Source: Cheilinus undulatus (Eukaryota > Chordata > Actinopteri > Labriformes > Labridae). From it: 64,000 bases of DNA. The stretch spans positions 17,122,698 to 17,186,697 of the forward strand of contig NC_054869.1 in NCBI RefSeq assembly GCF_018320785.1. The letters run 5' to 3'. This document shows positions 13,489 through 25,200 of this stretch, piece after piece. The position numbers and the translations under genes were made by a program. A model generated the notes under the pieces. That model worked only from the letters and a program-made list of their open reading frames with translations. It was not told the origin of the DNA and made no database searches. Position 1 is the first letter of the stretch. The number at the start of each line of letters is the position of its first letter.

Positions 13489-13894
13489 CAGGGTTGCCAG
13501 GTCTGTGTGGCAAAACCAGCCCAATGGCTGATAAAAACTAGTCCAAAACCATCCCAGGCCCAATGCTGAAATTCAAAATAAGTCAGTAAAACTTTGCCAC
13601 ACCACATATATTGCTTTTGTGTGTGCAGGGATGCTGCTTCTGTGTGTGTAATGGCACAGATCTTTGGTTTTGTGCCATGTTCCAGGTCTTCCTGCTTCTC
13701 TGCTGGTTTATTTAGTTGTATTTGAGTGTATATAAAGTAGTTTATTCTGCTATGGACATTAAATACTAATACATAAGACATCTAAGATGGGTCCACTTGA
13801 CCCGCGGACAAAAAAAAAAAAAACAATACAAAACCCATGGCAGTACGTAAAAGTAAAACAATCCCATGGGAAAACTGTGGACCTGGAAACCCTG
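13489..13894. mobile_element. Short non-autonomous hAT-type element
   Basis: 406 bp with terminal inverted repeats CAGGGTTGCCAGGT at the left and ACCTGGAAACCCTG at the right. Flanks are ATGCAGGT (13481-13488) and ATGCAGGG (13895-13902), a 7 of 8 match consistent with an aged 8-bp hAT target duplication. No coding capacity. Confidence 0.8.
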
Positions 13895-14049
13895 ATGCAG
13901 GGTTTCCTTGAAGAGTTAGCCTTCAGTGAAAACAAGGTAAACTGGAGTTTTGTTACACTTCATAATGGCTTCCTTTTTAACGTTGGATGTTAACATGCCT
14001 GGGTACAGATTAGAACTTCAGAGGGGAAAATTTGAAGTTGAGGTTAAGA

Positions 14050-14594
14050 TACAGTGCTTAACAAATTTATTAGACACTCTAACCCTAACCAAAGTAAAGT
14101 TTATGCCACAGCTGGCCTAAATTAACAGCATTGGTAATTACCAAAATCATTTTTTATGTTTCTGCAATGGTTAATACACCAATATGTAGAAGCTCTTTAA
14201 CCCAAATGATATTTTTAATGCTTAAATATAATTATTATTGTTATCCATGAATTTTCAAATTTACTGACTTACAAAAAACTGAAAAAATAGTAAAGCACAT
14301 TAATATTTCTTGATTAATATGTCAAATTATAGTTATTTACTTGCATTCCTGAACAGAAAAATTAGTTTTAGTGGTTGAATGTTATGCTTGATTAATTTCT
14401 GACTTCTCAGAGAAGCCCAGTGAGCCAACTCAAATTTGGGTGAATTCAGTTTGAAATTCCTCATTCCTGTTCAAAATGGTAAAACGTGGAGAGCTCACTG
14501 AAAATGAAGGAGTCTGCATTAAAGCAATTCATGATGCTGGATGGTCTCTGAGACAAATATGACAGGTGGTCTAATAAATTTGTTAAGTGCTGTA
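14050..14594 (+). mobile_element. Tc1-derived MITE, copy B, with transposase N-terminal remnant
   Basis: 545 bp, bounded by the same TACAGTGCTTAACAAATTT-type inverted repeats as copy A and in the opposite orientation. At 14476-14562 there is a 28-codon open stretch starting MVKRGELTEN and running to SLRQI before TGA, which matches the start of the helix-turn-helix DNA-binding region of Tc1-type transposases. The rest of the transposase is missing, so the copy is an internal-deletion derivative moved in trans. It carries CTAACCCTAACC beside the left repeat. Confidence 0.88.
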
Positions 14595-15876
14595 TATATT
14601 GACATATGTTACTGATAAAAGGAATGAAATGAGTGTAAAAGATTTTGGGTATTTCAATTTTTTGTTTTATTAACAATGCATCCCTTTGATAGGATTGTAT
14701 GTTTCTTTAGGTCATCAATGCCCCCAAAAACATACTGTACACATTATACAAGGGGAACCACGATTCAGGCAAAAAAGAAAAAAAATCTTTTTAAATTATA
14801 ATACAGTCTTGAGGAAAAAATATAAATAACTTTTTCTTCTCTGGTTGAGCTCACTCTATGGTACAGACATATAATAAATAGATCGGATCTGACATCACTC
14901 AGCTGATCTATGAATCATCTCTCTATGAGTCCATTTGTGTAGCAGCATTATAGCAAAAAACAAGCCAATGGAAACAGAGATCCCCCCCGTTTCCCTTGAA
15001 ACCTTTTACAAATCCTTAAGTCATCGCACTCCTTCGTCTCCCTCCATCTCAGCCAATGACAGACAGTGATATTGCATTGTGGAAACAGTTTCAGGGGTTA
15101 ATATATTCCTAAAATGTAATGGCAGCATGTTATGGCAACCTATTTTTTCTTTAAAAAACATTTTACAAGCAATAAACACTTTGCCATGCTTGTTGCACAT
15201 GCAGGAAGTGAAGCACAGAGGTAAGAAGGCAGTCTGGCAGCTGCTCGGCTTACACAGGATTATTAGAGACATCAGGTTTTTGTTATTAAATCTGTAATAA
15301 ATAATTCTACAGATAACTCAAACATCTTTTCAAACAGCATCTGCCCTCCTGAGAAGCTTTGCTAAGAATGCAATGGCTGAAGAAGACATAAAAGGTCCTA
15401 AGCGAGAAAAGGATGGCGTTAACTAGCATCAAGTCACATGCTTTTCTCCTCATTTACTATGTAAGGGTGGCATATATAGTGCTGTAGAAAATTCAATACC
15501 AGTGATGTCTGATTGTCTGAGATACAAGAAATAGAAAAGGAATTGGCTGTCTGTGCTGTCGAGAGGCTACAGGTTGTAGGAAGTGGCGAGGCAAGAGAAG
15601 CAGAAGCACAAATTGGGGGCAGGAAGTGAACCAGGTAGGTTAAAAAATGTGAAAACAACAGGACCCTATTGTAGTGTTTTTTGTTTGAGAAGAAGAAAAA
15701 GGGTCTGAGGAATCACTGGGTAGACACAACAACATGCCTTATTCATTTTCATGACAGAAAAACACCACCTCTGAAAAGGGATAAAATGTCGAGAGAATTA
15801 TTTCTTTTTGTTTTTAAACATAAAGTTGAGTCTTTGTCTTAATGATCCAGCTTGTCCTTTAGCATTATGTTGATGT
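14595..15876. other. Sequence downstream of RICTOR; possible extended 3' UTR
   Basis: No gene recognised. RICTOR transcripts in other vertebrates can have long 3' UTRs, so part of this may be transcribed on the minus strand. Open frames are short and have no splice support. Confidence 0.35.
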
Positions 15877-16239
15877 TTTATTGAGTGTTGCTCGAGATTG
15901 AACCCATCTGAAAACAGTTTTTGGTTAAGCGGCTCCCCCTTTTTACTGTAAACTGTTAAAAAAAAAGTCTGAACAGCATTAGGCATGTCAGGTTATGTTT
16001 TACAGATATCGAAGTCCTTTGTTTCCAACTCGTGTTTGCTGGAAAAAAAGCAAGCGAAGACCACCTCCCCCTCTTCCTCTCCCTTGGCTTATACTCTGTT
16101 TTGAGCAACAAAGACATGCCAAACGCCTCCCCATCCATACAGCCATGTCTTTTTTTTCCTTAGCCTTTATGTCCATGTTTGTAGGGTGGCAGGACTGGGG
16201 CTGTGCAGAGAAAAAAATTACAAAGAGGGGAGAGGTTGA
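15877..16239 (-). other. rictor: RICTOR proximal 3' UTR with AATAAA
   Basis: Follows the RICTOR stop codon at 16242-16240. A minus-strand AATAAA (plus-strand TTTATT at 15877-15882) would give a 3' UTR of roughly 360 bases. Other sites further down are possible. Confidence 0.45.
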
Positions 16240-19200
16240 TCAGGATTCTGCAGCAGGGCTGATGTCCTCCTCAACAGGTTTTGGTAGCTTTGTCAGGATC
16301 GCTTCGGCTTCCTCGAACAACTGATAAAAGAGAAAAAGGGATGTTATAATTGAGATATGCTTTTAAAAAATGTAGAAAAAGAAGGTGGAACAGTGTCTTA
16401 CTGGCATGAATTGCACATCTTGGAAAAGTTCCTGTATGAATCGCCTGGAGGTCAGACGGAACATACAGTGAGCTAAGAGGTGAGAAACCTCGGAGTACAG
16501 GCAGATGTCGTCAAACGCGTAGGGAAACTTCTCCTTTATCCTACAGGGAGGGGAAAAAATAACTTTGATTTTCTGCAAGTTTGCATACATCACACAGTGT
16601 GTACAGTAAAGAAGAGAGTTTTACGTCAGTAGTCCTGTTTCATGGCCTTTGGTTCCAACAGAGGAGCTAAGGTTGATGATGAGTCGGAGGACCTCCTTCC
16701 TCAGCAAAACTCGAGAGGCAGGGCCGTCCTCTGATATCGCCTTACCACCTGAGGGACATGCAGAAATAAATACTCTTAGTACAATGTGTCAGTCAGACTA
16801 AATGCATCTTATTGCATCAGTTCAACCGTCTCAAATACTTCACATCCCAGCCCTCCCCCAGTCACTTCAGGTGTGCCCCAGGGCTCTGTCCTGGGGCCTC
16901 TTCTTTTCATCATCTACCTCCTTCCCCTTGGCAATATTTTCTGAAAATTCAACATCCACTTTCACTGCTTCGCGGATGACACCCATCTCTACCTCTCCAG
17001 CAAACCCAACTCCTCTCTCCCACCCCCCTCCCTCACCAACTGCCTATCTGAAATAAAATGGTTCACCTCAAACTTCCTCAAATTAAACAGTCATAGAGAT
17101 GAGATTCTCTTCAATGGTACCAAATCCACTTCATCCAAAGCTGACAGCCTCTCCCTCACAATTAACAGCTCCTCAGTCTCCCCCTCCCCACAGGTCAAGA
17201 GTCTGGGTGTCATCCTCGACAGCTCTCTATCATTCCAAGCTCACATCAACAGTATTACCCATTCTGCATACTTCCATCTATGCAACATCAATCACTTCCG
17301 CCCCTCCCTCAACCCCATACCACTTCTATTCTTGTCCACAGCCTCTTACCTCCCGTATTGATTACTGTAATTCTCTCCTCTTTGGTCTCCCTCACAAATC
17401 TCTCCATAAACTTCAACTGGTTCAGAACTCAGCTGCTCGTATCATCACCAAAACTCCCTCATTTCACCACATCACCCCCATCCTACAGCAGCTCCACTGG
17501 CTCCCGGTTAAATTCAGAATATAATTCAAAATCCTTCTGTATGCATTCAAGGCCATCCACAATCTCGCCTCCCCTTATCTCTTCCATCTCCTCCACATAG
17601 CCACCACCTCCCACTCCCTCAGATCCTCCTCCTCTATCCACCTCACCGTGCCCTCAGCCTGTCTCAGCACCATGGGAGCAGACGACCCTGGAACTCACTC
17701 CCACCAGACATCTGGAACATTGACTCTCCCCCTCTCTTCAAATCCAGACTCAAAACTCACCTGTTCAGGATAGCCTATTCTTTATAATTACTTTGTCCCA
17801 TTTTATAGTGTGTTTGCTTTAATCTATTGTTTTTTATTGTACCTGTTTTTATCTTTAAAGTGACCTTGAGTGTTCAGAAAGGCGCTTATAAATAAAATGT
17901 ATTATTTATTATTATTTTGACTAGTATTGGCAAAAGTTGTGTTGACATTAATTTTTACAAATTTTACCAAGTCAGCATGTTTCTAACTTTTCAAACAAGA
18001 CATCTTGATAATGCCTTCATGAACAGATTAGTGGACTATGTGATCTTACCGATGACGATGTCACCAGGTGTGGGCGTGCTACTGATTGAGCCTTGAGACA
18101 CAGCAGCATCGCTGCAGCCCGACACACCAGAGAACTTTGACTGAGGCATCACTTCCAGACGATGGCCGCTCTGCCCACCCCATGATGGAAAATCAACATA
18201 GTCTGGCAGAAAAACATAAAGATAATCCATTACAATGTGACACAAGCTTAGTGAGTGGACATCAGGGCTGGAATTTAACTTTTTCATCTATCTGCCACTG
18301 CGGCTGGTGGGTTAAAAAATCTACTAGTCATAATTATTTTTACCAGCCACGCTATTTTTACAAGCAGCATTATTTAATAAGGTATGATACAATAAACTGT
18401 TGATAATATTAACTGTTTTTTTTTTCCCGTGATCAACCATGCAAAAGTTTGCTGTGCTCCCTGCAGGGGCACAGTAAAAATAAAGGCATTTTCCTGCATT
18501 ATGAGTGTCAGACTGGTTAGAATTTAACATTGTGTGTGTGATTTCCATATTCAGGAATGGTTTAATTAGCTTGGACTTGTAACAAGCAAGACATTGGCTC
18601 AAACACAACTTTAGCAGATGCACCAGTTGCAGAGGAGAACTACTCTCAAACAATACCAAGTCAACCCATCCCAGAACACAGCTGCCTGTAAACATTCAAC
18701 AGCAGCTCTTATAAAGAGAGGAGGAGGAAGGGTTTTTTTGGTCAGTGACTGTGTAGGGCCACTTGGCTTTGCTCATAGAGTTAGTGGGAACAGGCAGAAA
18801 AAGGGGGTTTAATCTATGCCGTTTACATGATAAATTCACTCTGTTAGGTCAGGCTACTTATTTACCTGCCCCAGTGGCTAGTAGGTTGAGTTAATTAACC
18901 CAAAACTGCTCAAAAGTACCCCCATTTGGCTGGTGGCGGGTGCTAATTTCCCACCCTGGTGGACATGTAGGACTGAGTAAGTGTGTCATCTCACCTGTGC
19001 GAGGGTGTGTGCTGTTAATCTGCGGCTGCGTCGGGTATCCGAGGACGATGGCTCCGACACAGTAGAGGCAGCTCTCCTCAGTGTGGTCCTGCAGACCAGT
19101 TTCTTCTGACCCAATCGTGTGGTTCTGACCGTCACCTCGACACACGATGAGCTCAGAGATGCTGAACTGCTGCTTCAGGACGGGGATAGCAGGGCGATCA

Positions 19201-22200
19201 CCTGTAGAGAGAAAAACAGTGGTTAAAACTGATAAAATGTGTTTTTACAATGTTATGATGTATTAATAATTACAGAGAAAAAAAAAAAAAAAAAAAAAGC
19301 ATTTACCATCTCCATCACCAAAGAGGAAGCGTTTACGCTCCTCTGAAGGCGGGCTGATCCTTTGCTGAAAATATGCTGAGTCTCTAATGTGAAACATGTC
19401 GTTAATGTCCATAGGCAGTGCAAGGCCAATATAGTCATCATTACACCCATAGGTGGCACTAGAGACCATAGAGCGCACTGAGGAGCAGCGATGAAGAGTG
19501 CTTTGGTTTATTGGGCTGAGAAGTTCCTCCTTGTCCAGAGAGGCAAAGCTAAGAGCCTTCAGAAACCTAGGGAGGGCAAGAGGAGAGGTGCGTGAGAGGA
19601 TCCGGGGGGAGAGACTGGGACAGATAAGGAACGTGAGGAGTAAGTGAAAAATGTTGGATAAAAGCACAGAAACACAAACTGTGAGAAAAGTCTGTGAGAA
19701 GGGATCACTGTGAGAAACTGTAGCCAGTTTTCAGGACAGAAGAAAGCAGAGGAGACATGATAAAACACCCTTGAAATTATGACGAATAGCTAGATTTTTT
19801 GGAGTATTAAAGTTTCCAAGCTAAGAGAAAAATCTGCCCTTTTTCTTTTCAAAGTTATTTAACATCTTTGAGGAAAAAAGGATGACACTCCTGATGTTAT
19901 TTCATATTGTTTTTAGAAATTTAGGGTCTAAATGATTAGTTAAAACCATTAGCACTGCATTTTTTGGTTATTATTTCTACAAAGAGGGATTTAAATGTTA
20001 TCAAATTTGTTTCATATATCAACTGAAAGGGTTAATTAACTATTAAAAGTGAAAAATGTTAAAGTGAAATGTGAGTTTATTGTGCAGTGAGGGTTAAGAA
20101 TCGGTATTTTCAGCCCTGTGGCATCTTTCTCTACCTGTGTACACGTCTACGAAGGGTTACATCTCTAAAAGGAGGGAAAACCATCAACCTCTCAGACTAC
20201 ATGGGGTCAAAATCACACTACAGGGCAACAGGATTTAAAGCAGTGGCATAAAATCTGAAGGCATAGAGCTGTTACTAAATCAAAGCAGCAGGGACTTTTT
20301 TGACTGATTCGGTGATAGGAGCTACATCTCTACTCGGGAGGACACTGAGTAGGTCCACCCACCGCGGTACAAGTGTTCTGGACAGCCTGCGATACGGATT
20401 TAAGACGCTGGCTTCTGGACAGGTGCCCCTCCTATCTGATAACCTGACAGACACAGCAGAGGGTGCACAGAAACACACTTACAGCTGTCATTACCAAAGC
20501 AGAGAGAAATCAAAACACAACTCCACATAGCCCTTTCTCCTGATGGACTCCAAACACATTTCTCCAAAATAACAAAGGTTAAACGGATTCATGTAGATGA
20601 TGGGAAAACAGATTAATTCAGTTGCAAAAGACTCTGCTTTCACTGATTTTGTCTCTGCTGTATTGGCTGCTTACCTGCGAGGTGTTAATCTAGAGTCTAG
20701 GCTGCCAGTCTTCATGGTGATGGTGTCGGTGAACAGCACGTCTTTGGCAGGTGATGCCAGTGCTTCACTGTGAGATAAAGACGGGTGTATCCTCTGCTGC
20801 TGCAGCCTCTTCAACGTAGCGTAGCCCAGCGCGTCCCGCGGGCTAGTGTACATGAAGCTGCAGTCAGCCAGGCTCTTGATGGTAGTGACTGAAGGAGATT
20901 TGAGAGACTGGGCTCGACGGGGGAGAGTGTGCGAGGAGCCAGGCGGTACCAAAGAGACGGTTGAAGACTTTGATGTGGACATGTGGTTGGTCTGAGACTG
21001 CGGTGTGAGGGAGGAGAGGGTTTTGACAGTCTTGGCGGACACCACCGTGTTGAGGCTCACGCAGTCAGATGAGTCCGGTTCAGGTTCGGGATGCTCAGGG
21101 TTTCCTACGGTCTCCCTGGAGGGGCTGGAGCTCATGGAGCTGATACCGCTAGTTGTGGTGTCCGTGTTAAAGCTCTGACTGCGGCTTTTAAACTGAGTAC
21201 CTCCCCCTCCTCCCCCTGCCACATTACCAGACGAGGAGCCACCGTCTCCTGCGAGACGCTCTCTGCTGCTCTGCTCCCTCTCCCGGCTTGGATGCTCCAT
21301 GGTCCCATGCCCTCCAAGGCTGCTGAGTCCTAGGCCTGAGCCTCCTCCCCTGGCCAGCCTTCCGTCCATCAGCTGCTCCTCTGAGCCCCCCCTGGTCCCC
21401 ACAAAGGACGTTTCCAGGCTGACCGTGGGACTCTTGGGCACTACTCTGCCATTAAACACAGGGGTGAAGACGTCCTGGTTGGGACTGTACACAGACGGCT
21501 CTGTTACTGTCCTGTTTCGCCTCATACTCCCTGTCTTGAGTTCTGTTGGGGTTCGAGCACCGGTTGGAGTCTTGGGGTCACTGGTGGACCGTAGCTTCTT
21601 GCTGGGGAGGGACAGGGAGTTGAGGAAACGAGTGCGAACAAAGCGTGTGGAGGCCAGAATGGTGAACGGGCTGCGGTCCTTGACTGGTTTGGAGTGTAGA
21701 TAGAAAGAGGGTTCGTCCGACGAGTCCAGTATGTCACACTTGTCATCGTCCAGGATGTACATATCTGAGAGAACAATGAGATTATCAGTATCAGAGTATT
21801 TTCATTTTCCCCAACAGACAGAGACAAAGCAGAAACAGTCAGCTCTACGCACTTGGCTGAGACTCGCTCTCACTGTTGTGGCGCGAGCTCGTGGATTCAG
21901 AGTTCAGACTGAGTGTGCTCGGCACTGAGGAGAGTTCAGAGGTAAGTTGTGCGTCGACCTCTTCTGGAGTGACAGGCCACAGCGTCCTGCGACTGTGCCT
22001 CACCGCATCCCAACCATACTGCTTCAGCACCTCACAGCCCTGCCTGGTCTTTGAGATCACTCCCAGCACATAAACACACGTCCTGTGGATAAAAGAGGAA
22101 AGTCAACACAAAATTTCAGACATATTAATTTGTTCTGGCTGGCTGGTTATATTCCTTAGTTACTGTAAAAAAATGAACGTTAAGACACTTCAGTACATAA

Positions 22201-25200
22201 GGTACAGTCTAGTTTTGGAATCTCCCAAAGGGAAAAAGGTTCAAAGTGTCCTCCTGAGTGACAATTTTCCATTGTTAGGCAAAGTTGACAACTTGCAGTT
22301 TTTGTGCAGCTGTGTCTTTTAGTACCATCTGCTTTTGCTGTATGGAGTTTGCAAATGTACAGAAAATGAACTAATGAGAGGGAAAAGTGTTTGAAAAGTG
22401 GCGCAAAACCCAACTGGTCTGCTCTGTTTCGTTATGCATTCCAGCATAAGCATAGGTATTTGAAAGTTTGTATGATTTGATGTGTTGGAGACATGACTTG
22501 GGTCAGCATGCCAGATTCAGTGTAGTCCAGTTAAACATAAAAACGGCCTTTCCTGCGATCTGTGAGGCTATCAAATTTGATCCTTATACACTGATTAGTC
22601 TTGTGATAGGAAGGAAGGCTAAAAAAGACAAAAATGTTTCCAAAACTACTTCTATTTTCATTCATTTTCAGGGTTTGGCCAATGTGCGTATAATCCATCC
22701 GACAACTATTGGTTAAATACATTTTAATGACTGAGTCCTGATGAGTTGCACATACACAATATGCAACTATTTTTCTTTTTCTGCCTTTTATTCTTCACTA
22801 TTAGTCACTTTAATAATTTTTTTATGGGTTCTAACAGCAGAAAACTGTTCAGTGAGAATGTTGTGGTTGTGCAGAAGAAAATCAAACAACTTTCAGATGG
22901 ACAGGAATATCAGAATACCAGCAAAAAGTGAACATGGTAAACCCACCCTCGTACTGAGAGCACCTCACAGTGCTGAGCCAATGCCAGGATGTCAGGGATG
23001 ACATTCTCCTCCTGCAGGAGATTCAGACCCCAGTTTGAAGAGCCAATATTACCCTGTAGGGAAAGCAAAAACAGTCAGAGCCATCTCCTCTACTATGACT
23101 ATCTCAGAATAACTGTAGCATTAACTAGCAGGGAGTGATACTGACCAGAGCCCAGAGAGCAGCCTTAAGCTGTTTGATGCCCTCCCAGGTGTCCAGCATC
23201 GGGGAGCGAACCGTGTAGCTGAGGTCAGGAACCACGCTCTGGAGGATAAAGACAGATATTAAGATGAGTGTTTAAAAATCTACATAACCTTACGCTGCTC
23301 AGAGCTTAGCATGTGGATATTTACCTGAGCCTCCAGTAGGTGGCACCCTGTCTTATCATGAACAAGCTGACCATACAAGTGCACAGGGAGATAGACATTT
23401 GGTCTTTGTAACCTGCAAACAGAGATGAGTTCGTCACACATACTCAACTGTGTTTCCTGCACTCATCAGATGATAACAAGCTGCTTCTCACCTTTGGTTG
23501 CTGCGTCGGACGTAGTTGTCTCCATCAACAGGTTTGCGGTATGTTGTTAGTGCTTCGTTGAGCTGCTCCTCTATCAGGTCCACATACTTTAGGTTATATT
23601 CCTACAAACAAACAGCGTTATTACTAAGTGCTCTCATTAATTCAACAAACAACTGAAGCAAGAAAAAATAATTTCAAATGGTCTGTGGATGATACATTTT
23701 GTATCACCTTTTGCCATTTGTCTAGCTGTTTGCTGACGTAACCCCTCTCGTTGAGGTAGGAGAAACCTTTAGGAATGGACAGGAACCTAAACAGCACAAA
23801 CAAGATTAAGTATAAGAAAGAATATAAATGCTGGCACACCTCATGAAATACAGAAAATATCATCTAACGTAAGATGTGTTTGGTGAGCAGTAATGCTGTG
23901 GTAAACACCAACCGGAGGAGCAGCAGGAGGCCCTTGTCTCCCAGGTGGGACAGAGCTGGTTTCAGCTGGATCAGAGCGTGGAGGTTTGCCTGTCATACAA
24001 CAGAAATACAGGCCAACTGTCAGACACTATAAACTCAATCTTACTGGCTTTAAGTGCATTTATCTTTCAGCACAGCCTCTTAGGCCAGATATACACTTGG
24101 TGTTTCACCTCATGTTCACATCTGCATCAATGTCTTAAAATGTTTTTCTCCGTTCACAGACATAACAGCACGGTATTTCATTGTAATTGGTGACTGTGCT
24201 GAATGGTGACTTTCAGCTGACTTCATTTATAGATAATGAGATCTAAAGCTAGACTGAAACTTTCATGAGTGAAATGACTAAATTCTGACAAAAATACTTA
24301 ACTTTTTATCCAAAGACAAAGACTAAATTTAAAAGCAACTGAAATTAACAGTTATAACAGCTGTTTAAAACAGAAAGTGTCTTCATGAATGACCTTTTGT
24401 TAAATTCTATAACGTTGTCAAAATAAACTCATTAGACATACAGTATATGAAAAAACAGCCATGGACATACCTGAATGAAAGTCACCAGTTTACAGGGTCC
24501 CTCATTGAACTGATACACTGGTCTTATGTCCTTAAGCTACAGGGTTAAACTTCAGCTTCTGAATTTGAACTATTTTATTCCAGTTTTTCTGACAGGCATG
24601 TTTGTGCAACAAGTAAATCTCCAGCCTTACAATATCAGTTAACACTATTTAATGCATCCTAATCCAGCAAACACTCCAGTCAACTTCTATACAGCTGACA
24701 GACCCCTAAAAATAAAGTATCTTTCCATGCAGTCACCTTGTCCTCGCAGGCCTCGTCCAGTATGTCCAGAGCCTCCATGGACACAGCCTTGCTGTGGTCA
24801 TGGAGCTGTGTGACCAGCAGCTCCATCCCCCAGCTGCTGAAGAACTCCACACCCGCACGCAGCAGCACACGGAGGTGTTTGGTGGCATATAACCTGCATA
24901 TCTGCTCGGTAAGATTAGGGACAGCAAAGGGGAACCAGGGAACATGAGGATGTTATTCGCTTGCTCTTTTTAGTAGATGAACATTGCAGGAGGACCTATG
25001 TTTGACTATTATGCCCTGTTTTTGTTGTTGCGTTCTTACATCAGTAGCAGCAGTGAGGATCTTAGAGAGGATCACTCTGGCCAGACCGTCTCTGCTGTAG
25101 TCCAGTGTGGAAACAGCAAGTTTCAGCACAGCATCCTGGTTCTTCACAGAGCACAGATTCAACAGGCTAAAAAAATACAAGTTAGAATTAGGCTTAATTA

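Larger units (their letters stand above)
16240..19566 (-). other. rictor: RICTOR exons 32-37: C-terminal region with zinc-binding residues
   Basis: Exons are 19566-19307, 19201-18995, 18202-18050, 16748-16625, 16540-16402 and 16320-16240. Exon 33 has [10 protein letters not shown], giving His1532, Cys1537 and Cys1540 in this model; exon 36 has HLLAHCMF with Cys1679. Their spacing matches the His-Cys-Cys plus distant Cys zinc site reported in human RICTOR (H1515, C1520, C1523, C1651, from memory). The last exon encodes 26 residues ending PAAES. Confidence 0.92.

Noticed and set aside
20297..20530. Additional RICTOR exon in the 19567-20674 intron
   Set aside because: Exons 31 and 32 join in phase (R then [13 protein letters not shown]) without it, and the open frame there lacks family similarity.
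23945..24193. Plus-strand open frame overlapping RICTOR exon 24
   Set aside because: It is an antisense shadow of a conserved exon running into intron sequence.
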